A stretch of DNA of 64,000 bases from Cervus elaphus (taxonomy: Eukaryota > Chordata > Mammalia > Artiodactyla > Cervidae): positions 48,446,001 to 48,510,000 of the forward strand of contig NC_057835.1 in the NCBI RefSeq assembly GCF_910594005.1. The letters run 5' to 3'. The notes below the pieces were generated by a model. That model had not been told where the DNA came from, did not search any database, and was given only the letters and a program-made list of their open reading frames with translations. Numbering within the stretch: the first letter of the stretch is position 1; every line of letters starts with the position of its first letter. The position numbers and the translations under genes were made by a program. Shown here one piece after another: positions 9,659-21,127 of this stretch.

Positions 9659-11754
9659 GGCTTCCCTATAGCTCAAACTCATTCAGGTATGACCTAAATC
9701 AAATCCCTTATGACTATACAGTGGAAGTGAGAAATAGATTTAAGGGACTATATCTGATAGACAGAGCCAGATGAACTATGGATGGAGGTTCATGACATTG
9801 TACAGGAGACAGGGAACAAGACCATCCCCATGGAAAAGAAATGCAAAAAGGCAAAATGGTTGTCTAAGGGGGACTTACAAATAGCTGTGAAAAGAAGAGG
9901 AGCGAAAAGCAAAGGAGAAAAGGAAAGATATTCCCATTTGAATGCAGAGTTCCAAAGAATAGCCAGGAGAGATAAGAAAGCCTTCCTCAGTGATCAATAC
10001 AAAGAAATAGAGGAAAACAACAGAATAGGAAAGACTAGAGATCTCTTCAAGAAAATTAGAGATACCAAGGGAACATTTCAGGCAAAGATGTGTTCGATAA
10101 AGGACAGAAATGGTAGGGACCTAACAGAAGCAGAAGATATTAAGAAGAGGTGGCAAGAATACACAGAAGAACTTCTGAATAAAAAAGATCTTCACAAGCC
10201 AGATAATCACAATGGTGTGATCACTCACCTAGAGCCAGACATCCTGGAATGTGAAGTCAAGTGGGCCTTAGAAAGCATCACTACGAACAAAGCTAGTGGA
10301 TGTGATGGAATTCCAGTTGAGCTATTTCAAATCCTGAAAGATGATGCTGTGAAAGTGCTGCACTCAATATGCCAGCAAATTTGGAAAACTCAGCAGTGGC
10401 CACAGGGACTGGAAAAGGTCAGTTTTCATTCCAGTCCCAAAGAAAGGCAATCCCAAAGAATGCTCAAACTGCCGCATAATTGCACTCATCTCACACGCTA
10501 GTAAAGTAGTGCTCAAAATTCTCCAAGCCAGGCTTCAGCAATACATGAACCATGAACTTCCAGATGTTCAAGCTGGTTTTAGAAAAGGCGAGGAACCAGA
10601 GACCAAATTGCCAATATCCGCTGGATCATCAAAAAAGCAAGAGAGTTCCAGGAAAAACATCTATTTCTGCTTTATTGACTACGCCAAAGCCTCTGACTGT
10701 GTGGATCACAATAAACTATGGAAAATTCTGAAAGAGATGGGAATACCAGACCACCTGACCTGCCTCTTGAGAAACCTATATGCAGGTCAGGAAGCAACAG
10801 TTAGAACTGGACATGGAACAACACACTGGTTCCAAATAGGAAAAGGAGTACCTCAAGGCTGTATATTGTCACCCTGGTTATTTAACTTATATGCAGAGTA
10901 CATCATGAGAAATGCTCGTCTGGAAGAAGCACAAGCTGGAATCAAGATTGCTGGGAGACATATCAAATACCTCAGATATGCAGATGACACCACCCTTATG
11001 GCAGAGAGTGACGAGGAACTGAAAAGCCTCTTGATGAAAGTGAAAGAAGAGAGTGAAAAAGTTGGCTTAAAGCTTAACATTCAGAAAACTAAGATCATGG
11101 CATCTGGTCCCATCACCTCATGGAAATAGATGGGGAGACAGTGGAAACAGTGTCAGACTTTATTTTGGGGGGCTCCAAAATCACTGTGGATGGTGACTGC
11201 AGCCATGAAATTAAAAGACACTTACTTCTTGGAAGGAAAGTTATGACCAACCTGGATAGCATATTAAAAAGCAGAGACATTACTTTGCCAACAAAGGTCC
11301 GTCTGGTCAAGGCTATGGTTTTTCCAGTGGTCATGTATGGATGTGAGAGTTGGACTGTGAAGAAAGCTGAGCGCTGACAAATTGATGCTTTTGAACTGTG
11401 GTGTTGGAGAAGACTCTTGAGAGTCCCTTGGACTGCAAGGAGATCAAACCAGTCCATCCTAAAGGAGATCAGTCCTGGGTGTTCATTGGAGGGACTGATG
11501 CTGAAGCTGAAACTCCAATACTTTGGCCACCTCATGCGAAGAGTTGACTTATTGGAAAAGACCCTGATGCTGGGAGGGATTGGAGGCAGGAGGAGAAGGG
11601 GATGACAGAGGATGAGATGGCTGGATGGCATCACCAACTTGATGGACATGAGTCTGAGTGAACTCCAGGAGTTGGTGATGGACAGGGAGGCCTGGCGTGC
11701 TGCGATTCATGGGGTCGCAAAGAGTCAGACCCTACTGAGCAACTGAACTGACTG
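9659..11754 (+). mobile_element. BovB (RTE) LINE, long 5'-truncated copy with a SINE-like 5' end
   Basis: The body matches the BovB reverse transcriptase region and 3' UTR in sense orientation, ending 'gcaactgaactgactg'. At the 5' edge the first 18 bases (GGGCTTCCCTATAGCTCA) are not BovB but look like a Bov-tA head. The insert sits inside a minus-strand L1. The sequences on either side are not a duplication: the L1 loses several hundred bases across the insert. A full BovB is about 3.2 kb, so roughly the first third is missing. Confidence 0.92.
9782..11605 (+). pseudogene. BovB ORF2 reverse transcriptase, broken
   Basis: In a live element this region encodes the reverse transcriptase that primes cDNA at a nicked target. 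Visible motifs in order: KASGCDGIPVELF (RT block 1), FIDYAKASDCVDH (block A, with S where family members have F), QGCILSPWLFNLY (block 4), YADDT (catalytic block C), KVGLKLNIQKTKIM, then the C-terminal VMYGCESWTVKKAE. The frame is broken: one extra G near 10406, a shifted patch of about 20 residues near 10588-10650, one lost base near 11123, and a TGA at 11375. The N-terminal endonuclease is missing. Confidence 0.9.
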
Positions 11755-12405
11755 ATTCTAACAGGTATGAAGTGGTAATCTCATTGTGGTTTTAATTTGC
11801 ATTTCCCTAATGAGTAGTGGGACTTCCCTGGTGGCTCAGCAGTAAAGAATCTGCCTGCTAATGCAGGAAATGCGGGTTCAATCGCAGTTGGGGAAGATAT
11901 GCTGGAGAAGGTAATGGCAACCCACTCCAGTATTCTTGCCTGGGGAATCCCATGGACAGAAGAACCTGGCAGGCAACAGTCCATGGCGTTACAAGAGAGC
12001 TGGACACGACTTAGCAGCTAGGCAACAACAATGCCCAGTGATGCTGAGCATCTTCTCATGCACCTTTTGTCCTTTCTTATGTCTTCCTTAGAGAAATGTC
12101 TTTTCAGATCCATAGCCCATTTTTAAACTGGGTTACTTGTTTGTTTGTTTGTTTTTTCTATTGAGTTGTATGAATTCTTTATGTTTTGGCTATTAACCCC
12201 TTATCAGATATAGGGTTTGCAAATACTTTTTCCGATTTTATTGGTTATATTTTCACTTTGTTTAGGGCAATATACATTTTTGAAATGGATTCTCTCACAT
12301 TGGTTCTGATTGTTTCCTCATTTATTCACATTGTGCATAGCTATATATACTGTGTACCTGATTTTTTTTTTCTCTCTCTCTCTGAATTCTGGTTATATCT
12401 AAAAT
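11755..12405 (-). mobile_element. Old L1 (minus strand), ORF2 part, right of BovB
   Basis: Continues the L1 left at 9658: 'ctcattgtggttttaatttgcatttcc' in pieces, 'gagaaatgtcttttcag', and 'tattaaccccttatcagat' are L1 ORF2 read backwards. It is interrupted by a Bov-tA at 11819. It fades out near 12405. Confidence 0.75.
11819..12031 (+). repeat. Bov-tA SINE inside L1
   Basis: Head 'gacttccctggtggctcagc', B-box-like 'gggttcaatcgc', BovB-like body 'ggcaacccactccagtattc' and tail 'gacacgacttagcagc' followed by a CAACAA end. No convincing target-site duplication visible. Confidence 0.88.
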
Positions 12406-12474
12406 TCTGGTGAGTGTCTCACCTTAATAGTTACTAAACCAGATTGATTTTCTGAACCATTTCAGGGTATTTTT

Positions 12475-12600
12475 GAAGTACAGATTTCTTAGCTTCACCA
12501 AAGGTCCACTCAATCAAAATCTCCTATATGTAACCCTAGGAATATGTATTTTAAGTATCCTCCCCCTTCTGTGATCATATAGGTTTTGGAACCACTGGCC
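12475..12600 (-). repeat. MER5-type hAT/Charlie fragment (candidate)
   Basis: Phrases such as 'ctcaatcaaaatctc', 'cctaggaatatgtatttta' and 'ttttggaaccactgg' fit the non-autonomous hAT element MER5A read in reverse. A clearer relative lies at 29868. No coding capacity. Confidence 0.45.
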
Positions 12601-12699
12601 TATTCCACTAGTCTAATTCCATTTAATTCAGGAACAATTCTCCTCTTCACTATTTTTTAGCGGTTTTAAATTCTACAGTGGAATTATTTGCTTACTTGT

Positions 12700-12902
12700 A
12701 TTCTTTTCAGAAAAGAATCTGCCTGCAGTACAGGAGACATGGGTTTTATCCTTGTGTTGAGAGGATCCCCTGGAGAAAGACATAGCAACTCACTCATATT
12801 CTTGCCTGGAAAACCCCTTGGACAGAGAAGCCTGTCAGGCTACAATCCATGGGGTGGCAAAGAGTCAGACACAACTTAGCAACTAAACAACAATTCTTTT
12901 CA
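12700..12902 (+). repeat. Bov-tA SINE, head-truncated, exact TSD
   Basis: It begins at 'gaaaagaatctgcctgcag', lacking the first bases of the tRNA head, and runs to 'cacaacttagcaactaaacaa'. The 10-bp repeat ATTCTTTTCA lies on both sides (12700-12709, 12893-12902). Confidence 0.88.
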
Positions 12903-14192
12903 TAAAATCCCTTTTTATCTCCATTTGTTGCCTTATGACCTTTCCTTTAGCAAGTTTGTATTCTGAATAATTACCTTGAGAATACAAAGTAGTTACTCTT
13001 AAACTTTTGCCTTTCTCTTGTGGTGAATTTTTTCCAAAGTCTATTCTTCCCTCATATGTTTATTTCCTTGGGTTTGGATGATGTTTATGGTCTGTGGTGT
13101 GGAACCATCTTTTTATGCCTTGGTGGGAGCCTATTTGATAACTACTCTTCATTGGTACCTTGGGTAACTTCTCTGCATTCCCAGGCACTCTTAATTTGAG
13201 GGCTGCGTGATATGCGTTTACATAATAAGTTTTGTCATTCAGTTGCCTCAGGAGAATGGAAAGGAGCCAATTTCATGAGTAGACCCAGCAAGAGAACTTT
13301 GCCTTACTCAGCGTTTTCTATGTGTGTGGGAACTCTTGCATCAAGACCTGTCTTTCCATATCTTGGGTACACTTCACCCTACCCACTATTTTGTATACCT
13401 AGTGAGGCTGCATCTAATACCTCACATGAATTGTCTAATCATGTGATAGAATTTACATCTGGGTAGAACTTAGATGAATTGGAGCAGTATCCTATCTAGT
13501 TCCAGAATGTTTGTCCTGTTTCTTTAGGAATGACCACATTACTGACAGTTAGGTTAGAGAGAATCCCCACTTCACAGGAGTTCTGAGTGGCTGGGCCATA
13601 GGCATTATTTTCCCAAATTGCATATTCCACAGTGTTCCATAAAATTGACTCCACTTCCAGCAGACTGCCCTGCCTCCAGAACCTTTCCCCTTGATGTTGG
13701 AGTAAATGCACAAAAAAGTCAAATAATAGCCCCAAACTGGAAATAAGCCCAGTGTCCATCTGCAGTTATGGTTAATAAATTTTGCTGTTTGTACAATGGA
13801 AAGTAAATTCTAATTAGCCACATGCCTCAGTATGGACAAATGTCAGAAACAAAGTTGAACAAGAGTCTAATGGAAGCCATGCGATATGATTGATCCACAT
13901 CCATTTCCAAACAGAGCCTAGCAATACATTACTTAGAGATATGTGTACAGGTGGTAGAGGTATTTTTTTTTAAAAGCAAGTGAACAATGAACCCAAGTGC
14001 AGATGATCATAGGTGGAGGGGAGGAGAGGGAACTGGGATAAGGCCCTCTAGATATTTGAAGTCACTGCTAACATTCTACTTGCTAAAATCAATAGGTGAT
14101 GCATGAGTATTTGTTTTATGGTTATTTTTAATAGTAATACTGATTTTTAATGACAATGATTTTAAATGTTTGTACATTTAAAATTTTAACGT
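12903..14192. other. Unique sequence
   Basis: About 1.3 kb with no recognised gene or repeat. Short frames exist at 13212-13466 (plus) and 13496-13759 (minus), both below 90 codons and without a domain. Confidence 0.4.
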
Positions 14193-14416
14193 AACTTAAT
14201 AACCCCTTGTATGTAATCTAAGTCATGTTCAACTCTTTTTTGACCCCATGGGCTGTAGCCCACCAGGCTCCTCTGTCCATGGGATTCTCCAGGACAAGAA
14301 TACTGGTATGGGTTACCATTTCTTTCTCCAGGGGATCTTCCTGACCCAGGAATCAAACCCACATTTCCTGCATTGTCAGGCAGATCCTTTACCACTGAGT
14401 CACCTGGGAACTTAAT
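14193..14416 (-). repeat. Bov-tA SINE with exact TSD
   Basis: BovB-like tail first ('aagtcatgttcaactc') and tRNA-like head last ('ccactgagtcacctgggaa'), hence minus strand. Target-site duplication AACTTAAT at 14193-14200 and 14409-14416. Confidence 0.88.
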
Positions 14417-15184
14417 TTCAGTAATATATTAAATTTAATCTCAATAATTTTCATAGCTCCTTTCTATGAATGACACTTCATAATTTAAAAAATTAAAAGT
14501 AAAAATAAGCCATGTAAGAGAAGAGATAGCTAAGGGTGACCCTTCAGCTGTCCCCACCTTCACCCCACTGTGGCTTAGAAGGCCCTGTGTCTGTAGTGGG
14601 GAAGGGGGCTCCACATGCCGCGGTGTTCCTTCCATCCACCACCCATGTTGCCAGGCTTCCTAATCTAGTGATGCTTAGTGATGCTGTTTGACTTTCCCAG
14701 AATGCCTTCCACTTGTTGCCAAACAACTGTGATCAACTCATAGAATGAGAATTTGTATGCCTTCCCTCAGTCTGAGGTTTCTAGATACTAATGAATGGCT
14801 TTTTAGGCGACCTGATTTAGCACAAAGACAAGGCGGTTCCCTACTCCTGCTTCTCTTTGGATTTCTGAAAGGAGGAAGGTGGGAAGCTTGCTTTCATGTG
14901 AGACTTTTCCTCCAGAAACAGGAAGGATGGCTAGAGCCATAACACAGGGCAATATTAGCAGTAGTGTGACCATGATCAATACAGAACATCACTGTCAAGT
15001 AGCACTGCGTGTATTCACTTCCTTCAAAGGCAGGGTTCATGCCATTATGCCATCAGACAAGGACAGCGAGGCTCAGGGAGTCGAAATGACTTGTCCATCT
15101 TTTTGAAGCTGTATTCACTGTCCAAAGCCCACCTCCATCCACCCCATCACAGTGCCCAATGCTTCAAGCCTATAGTCAGCTCTA
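14417..15184. other. Unique sequence
   Basis: No gene or named repeat recognised. It holds frames of at most 75 codons and nothing resembling a splice-bounded exon. Confidence 0.4.
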
Positions 15185-15764
15185 GTTGAAAGATACTTTC
15201 AGTCATTCAGTAATTATTTGTTGAGCACCTATTTTGAACTGGACCAGGTGCTAAGGACATAGCAATGAACAAGGCATACACTTCCACTGCTGTTCTGACC
15301 CTTAAAATATAGGACAGAATATAGACATTAAAGAAAGAATTGCACAAATAACTAAGAAAGGAGAGCTGTGAAGAAGTCACTGTGTAATAGTGTATAAGGG
15401 AGAACCGAGGCTACAGGGTCAGGGAGAGGATTTCATAAGGGAGTGACCAAAGAATAAACAAGTTAATCAAGCAAAGAAGTGGGGAGGGGAAACTTTACAA
15501 GAGGTATAGCCTGTAGGAAGAGCCCAGGGTCAGAGGAGAACTCAGTCAACTGAAGAAACTAGCAGAAGGGCTTAGTGAGACAGGTGGACGGTCATCAGAG
15601 ATGAGGAGCGTTACACTGCAGGGCCGTGTAAACCATGGTCAGGATTTTGGTTTTATTCCAGAAGGAAGGGCAGATCTCCACAGGGTTTCATGAAGAGGCG
15701 GAAGGATGGTCATAGCCATTGCTTTGTCTACTAAAAAGAAGGTAAAGAGAGCAGACCAACTTAT
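15185..15764 (-). repeat. L2 LINE fragment, antisense
   Basis: Opens 'cattcagtaattatttgttgagcacc' in broken form, the L2 3' end reversed, followed by 'ggtgctaaggacatagc'. It continues through 'aagaagcccaggg'-like text to 'gggccgtgtaaaccatgg' and 'ttttggttttattcc', landmarks further into the L2 3' region. Ancient and diverged, no open frame. Confidence 0.65.
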
Positions 15765-16614
15765 TTTAATCCAAAATATAACAGGGAATGATTACCATAT
15801 ACTAGTCATATCCTGTATTATTACAGACTTGTTTAAAGTCTATAGTATCCATAAGACTCTTTAAATGGATAAAATATATCTCTCTCACTCTACATATTGG
15901 ACATTGAAAATAAATCTGGCAAGCCTTAAAATCTCTGGCATTCACAACTTTTCCAGTTGAAGATCCATCTTCTGAAAAGGAGGCATCACTATCTTGAGGC
16001 AGCCCCCATGGTTCTTGCCATGGCCCACCATCACCAGTCAGATTTGTCTGTCCTTCTGCCAACAAAAGGGTGGGGTCCGGAACTGCCAGAACTGCTTAAG
16101 CTCTTCAAGGGTCTAAAGAAATATGTATACCATGTGACAAAGTGAACGGGCCTTTGTTTTTCATCAACCTTTTGTGTTTATAAATTCTCATTCACTGTCT
16201 GTAAAGGGCCTGCCCAGCAGATCTTTATAAAATCAGAAAGTTAATTTTAATATAACTTCACTTGATTACCCACCAGTCTTTATCCCCCTCTAGTGGCATT
16301 TTATCTCTTGTTTTTCCATAAACTGGGAAATGACTGATTACTCTCCAGCATAAGGCTACCTGGAATGGCGAATGGTCCCGTTCACAACCTGTTTATTCTG
16401 AACCTGTGCTGTGGAGCTACTGGGTCATATGCTTTGGAAATGGATGACAAAGGTGAGCAAACCAGGTTTTCTGCCCTCAACTGGCCTTCAGTCTTAGGAG
16501 GTCAGAAGATTACAGTAGACTATGATGTATATGCTGCCAAGATGGCTGACACACTCTGGATTTTCATAAACAGGAGAGGAACCAGGAGAACCTTCAGTTC
16601 TCAGATCTCTGGCA
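15765..16614. other. Unique sequence
   Basis: No gene or repeat recognised. The 93-codon plus frame at 16365-16646 runs into the neighbouring L1 poly-T boundary and is judged a chance frame. Confidence 0.4.
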
Positions 16615-17480
16615 GTAGAAGTTACTTTTTTTACATTGGCGTATAATTGCTTTATGCTGTTGTGTTACTTTCTGCCATACAATGAAATGAATCAGTTATA
16701 TACATACATACAACCCCTCCTTCTTGGCCCTCCCTTCCACCTCTCTCCCCATCCCACCCATTAGGTAACTTCAGAGCACCCAGCTGAGCTACAGCCGTTC
16801 CTTGTATAGCTAAAATAGTTATCTATTTTACACATAGTCGGGTATTTATGGGGCTTCCCTCATGGCTCAGACGATAATGAATCTGCCTGCCATGCAGGAG
16901 ACCCAAGTTTGATGCCTGGTTGGAAAGATCCCCTGGAGAAAGGCATGGCAACCCACTCCAGTGCTCTTGCCTGGAGAATTCCATGGACTGAGGAGCCTGG
17001 TGGGCTATAGTCCATGGAGTTGCAAAGAGTCAGTCATGACTGAGCAACTAACACACACAGTGTATTTATGTCAAGCCAAATCTCCTAATGCATCCTACCC
17101 TCCCCTTCCCCACTGTGTCCACATGTCCATTCTCTATGTCTGTGTCTCTATTCTTGCCCTGGAACTAAATTCATGTGTGTAATTTTTCTAGATTCCCCCT
17201 GCATGCATTAATAAATGATATTTGTTTTCCCTTTCCAGCTTAATTCACCCCATGTGACAGACTCTGCATCCATCCACATCTCTACAAATGACCCAATTTC
17301 ATTCCTTTTATGGCTGAGTAGTATTCCATTGCATCCATGTACCACATCGCCTCTATACATTCATCTGTCAATGGACACGGGTCGTTTCCGTGTCCTGGCT
17401 GTTGTAAATAGTGCTGCAGTGAACAGTGGAGTACTTGTGTCTTTTTGAATTACGGTTTTCTCAGGGTAGGAGTTCATTTT
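16615..17480 (-). mobile_element. L1 (artiodactyl type), minus strand, with Bov-tA inside
   Basis: Poly-T at 16626 is followed by L1 3' UTR in reverse ('attgctttatgctgttgtg', 'ccatgtgacagactctgc') and the ORF2 end ('cattccttttatggctgag', 'ccgtgtcctggctgttg'), stopping near 17465. Flanks GTAGAAGTTACTTTT (16615) and GTAGGAGTTCATTTT (17466) match at 12 of 15 positions and are the probable duplication. Confidence 0.8.
16842..17070 (+). repeat. Bov-tA SINE with exact TSD, inside L1
   Basis: Complete head ('gggcttccctcatggctcag'), BovB-like body and an (AC)n-rich end. GTATTTATG occurs at 16842-16850 and 17062-17070, and L1 sequence continues across the junction, showing the SINE came second. Confidence 0.9.
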
Positions 17481-18117
17481 AAAAAATATTGAAAGTCCAT
17501 GCTTCTCAAAATTCATGGCATTAGAATTCTGGACTGTCTGTTCGTGTACTCCCTACATAATGCCCTTCATTGAGTCAGTCTCTTGAACAAATCTGCTCTG
17601 TGCCTCTTTGGGGATCACTCGTATACATGTTTGCATGCTGCTGCATGCTCACTCCATGGAAGGGACCAAGATAGCTATTGTCAAGTTGTATTCATTTTTG
17701 ATTTGCTTCTCTGTAAATGGGATGGAAAACTGGCTATGGTAAGCTAGTAATACCGAAGCATTTACTTTCTGCTGCTAAATGGGATCATGTAGAAGGCATC
17801 CCGCCACCCCAGAAGAATTTAGCATTTAACTGCAATAACTATTTTTACATTAGATGAAACACCTGACTAACCTTTAGGACCTCGCTTGCCATGAAGGATA
17901 AGTATCTGGCTAGCCAAGGAAGCATCCTGGTCCTGCAGAATGACACTGTGTGTTGTGTCCACTACTCAGTATAAACCTCCAGTTGCCATAATGTAGCAGC
18001 TTCTTTGTGAGAGGGTGGGATGGGGCTGTGGGGGGCGGGGGTGATTTAAATAGCAATTCCAGTACAGATTTATATCTTAGTAAACTCCTAAAAGAGGCTG
18101 AAATAGTTCTTTTACTT
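17481..18117. other. Unique sequence with a G-rich tract
   Basis: No gene or repeat recognised. 18013-18041 has five consecutive G-runs of 3 to 6 bases, a G-quadruplex-type motif on the plus strand. Confidence 0.45.
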
Positions 18118-18312
18118 GGTGACCCTGATGCTGGGAAAGATTGAAAGCAAAAGGAGAAGGAGGCAGCAGAGAATGAGATGGTTAGATAGCATCACTGATT
18201 CAATGAACACGAATTTGAGCAAACTCCAGGAGTCAGTGAAGGACAGAGGAACTGGACATGCTGCAGTCCATGGGGTCACAGAGTCGGACATGACTTCGCG
18301 ACTGCACAACAA
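18118..18312 (+). repeat. BovB LINE 3' end fragment (old subtype)
   Basis: Sense orientation: 'gaccctgatgctgggaaag', 'gatagcatcactgattcaatg', then 'ggggtcacagagtcggac' and a CAACAA end. Same older subtype as the copy at 1486. No coding content of note. Confidence 0.87.
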
Positions 18313-19529
18313 ATGTTCTCCAAGTCATCACCTAGCTGGGACCCTGAGTTTTGGGTCTCTTTTAGGAGGTGACATTTCGCTTTGTACTTCTCAGTTTATG
18401 GTAACTTTATGTCAGTTCAGGAGTAATTGCTCCCAAATTCCTTATAAGAAAAACTCAGTTGTCATTTGCATTTTAGATCCCTAAAATGGATTGGCAGACA
18501 TTAGAGGGTTAATCCATCTTCTAGCTATAGGTCATATATATATTTTTGTCATTCTCCAATTTGACACAGTGGAACAGGGTGCTGTTATTGAGAAATTGAA
18601 GCACCAGATGTGATTAAATAAGTTCACACATTTCATTCTCTCTTTAATTTCACATCACTCTTCAGCAGCTGAATCTGTATGCTCCCCCCATGGAGTCAGC
18701 TAGCGCCAGGCATTCTTAGCGTGCCCAGCAGAGCGGTAGCAAAATGTTTCCAAAGTCAGCCACCCTGCTGGGCTCTTGTGAGTCAAATCTGTTTTTGCCT
18801 CCAAAGAATTCAGTATTGCTCGATCTGGTTTATTAAACTGTTCCTCTCCCTAGAGAGTAAGATCCCTGGCAAATTTACATCATTAATGCTCAATTTCAAC
18901 TAAGAGGCATTTTTAAAAATTAAAAAAAAAAAAAAACCTAGAATCAAGAATAAAGAAACAATTAGAAGAAATCTTCCCACCTTTCCCCTTGGCCTTCCCT
19001 TGTTTCTTCTGTAACTTCTCCATTTCTCTACCCACCCACCCTGATTCTTTGCTTCTAGGAATAGGAGTTGGAAATGGCATTTATACATCTGCTTTGCAAA
19101 CATGTCTTAAGAAGCTACATTTGTGGCATTGCTGATGTCGTTGAAAAGTGAAATTGAAATAAGGGGCCCTTTCACAGATGAGGGCTCAGAGTGCCTGACC
19201 CCTGCTGTTGCACATCAGGCAATTCAGTATCAACAATACTGAAGCAGTGTCCTGCCTTAAGAAGCAAGTAGTGGTCCTTGGCATATAGGGCATGGCCATA
19301 GGGCCATCGTAAATGCAGTCTCTGGGGAAAGAAGAATAGCTGTCCCTTGCCAGCTGGGTATACTCTTCCTTTACAACCAGAGTCCAGACTGAGACCAGTA
19401 ATGATCAACTGTATAGTATGATGTGGCTTGATGCATTCCACAAATACAGATGGAATGTATGAACGTATGTAGGACTGAGCTCTGTCCTAGGCATGCTGAG
19501 CAAACATAATCACTGCTATGATGAAGCTT
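18313..19529. other. Unique sequence
   Basis: No gene or repeat recognised. Contains an A15 tract (18922-18936) and frames under 90 codons. Confidence 0.4.
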
Positions 19530-19895
19530 GTCTCCTTCCTCTTCATGATCTGACCTCTGCTTACTTCTTTCTCATCCATTCACTCCCAGTGCGCTCGTCA
19601 GGTAGAATAACCTGCAGTCTCGTGAGCATCATTCATTCTGGTTCATGTGTCTAGCCAACCTGAACTTCCTTCTACCCATTTGTCTGCCTGGCTTCCCAGC
19701 CAGGCATTAGGTCTCATTTCTTCCATGTGATGGCCTTGCCTCCTCCTCTGCACTCACTGAAATGTTTCTTTGTGTCTTTCATTCATTCTTTAACCTTTCC
19801 AAGGGTAAAGACTGCCTCTTACTCAATATGGTCCACATTCTGCCTGACACATAGTGGGCACTCAAGAAACATTTGTGGAATTAATCTGTGAATTC
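19530..19895 (+). repeat. L2 LINE 3' end, sense
   Basis: 'cacattctgcctgacacatagtggg' in pieces, 'cactcaagaaacatttgtgg' and the upstream 'tctcatttcttccatgtgatgg'-type text follow the L2 3' end in forward order. Ancient, no open frame. Confidence 0.65.
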
Positions 19896-20735
19896 ATTTT
19901 TACCCTTAAATAAGATCCATATGTACTCATTTGCCCTTCATGCAATTTTTGTAAGACCCACAAGATAAACTCTTAAAAGGAAGTAGATTGTGACATTTGT
20001 AACCTTATAACCCTAATTGTAGTGAGAAATTAACACCCCTGTGTACTTTCTTATGAAAATCACCACCTCTCCCTGGTATGCTTTTTAATAAGAATGGAAC
20101 CCCCCTGGCAATATTAAATTGGAACTGTTAGAAATATTAGGTGGTTCTTTGTTGGAATCACTTCTGGAGAATTACCAAGCCTGTGCTTTCCTTACTGAGT
20201 ACAAATTAAAATTTATTTTAAAAAGAAGAAACAGATTTACAGCTTTGAAAAATAGACGTGAATATAGATAAAAGGTCTAAGGCAATGGGTAAAAATGAAA
20301 GAGTGTGTTTGGGTGGTGTGATTAGGGTATATTTTTCTTATTTCAAAATGTCCTTTAATATTTTATAATTTATTTTTGATGGAAAACGTATTAAAAAGAA
20401 AAGCAGTCTTCTTGGAAAAAAGCACATATCCAGGAGGTTTTTGCTTTACTTATATGAGCTCAAATGAATCGGTTAAAAGTTTTTCCTGAGCAAACAAATA
20501 TTTTTCCTGTGTTTTTGTGTTGTATAGACTTTTTTTTTTAATCTCAGGCTTTTCATCAGCAACATGTTCAGTCACTCCTTCAAAAAGTAAACATTAAATA
20601 TCAACTATATGTCAGGCACTCTGATGTGCACTTGCTTTCTCTCTATTAAAATGATTTGCAGTATATATGTGTATCAAATCATCACGTTGTATACCTTGAG
20701 CTTACACAATGTAATGTGTCATCTGTATTTCAAAA
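19896..20735. other. Unique AT-rich sequence
   Basis: No gene recognised. High AT content, with poly-T at 20530-20540. No repeat family confidently assigned. Confidence 0.4.
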
Positions 20736-21000
20736 AAGCTAGAAGGGACTTCCCTGGCGGGCCAGCACTCAAGAATTTGCCTGGCAATGGAGGGGACATG
20801 GGTTCTATCCCTGGTGCGGGAACTAAGATCCTACATGCCTCAGAGCAACTAAGCCCGCATGCCGAAATCACTTGGGCCAAACTAGAGAGTGCGTGTGCTG
20901 CAATGAAAGATCCCTCATGACACAACTAAGGTACGATGCAAATAAATCAATACAAATAAATAATTTGGATTGAATCCAATCCAAATAAATAAGCTAGAAG
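20736..21000 (+). repeat. CHR-type SINE with exact TSD
   Basis: Head 'ggacttccctggcgggccag', 'gggttctatccctgg', 'gaactaagatcctacatgcc' and an (AAAT)n tail. Target-site duplication AAGCTAGAAG at 20736-20745 and 20991-21000. The tail contains a 10-bp inverted repeat (20963-20986). Confidence 0.9.
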
Positions 21001-21127
21001 AAAAATAATGATAATGGCAAAATTTATTAGCACTTTATACCTCCTTAAACTCTTCCTTATACATGAGAACTACCATCTTTCACAACTCTATAGATAAGGC
21101 ATGTATTGGAGAAACAGTAGCTGCTAT

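Noticed and set aside
9782..11129. Long reverse transcriptase frames as a working gene or a domesticated RT
   Set aside because: Frame breaks, missing endonuclease and the BovB 3' end show a decayed LINE copy.
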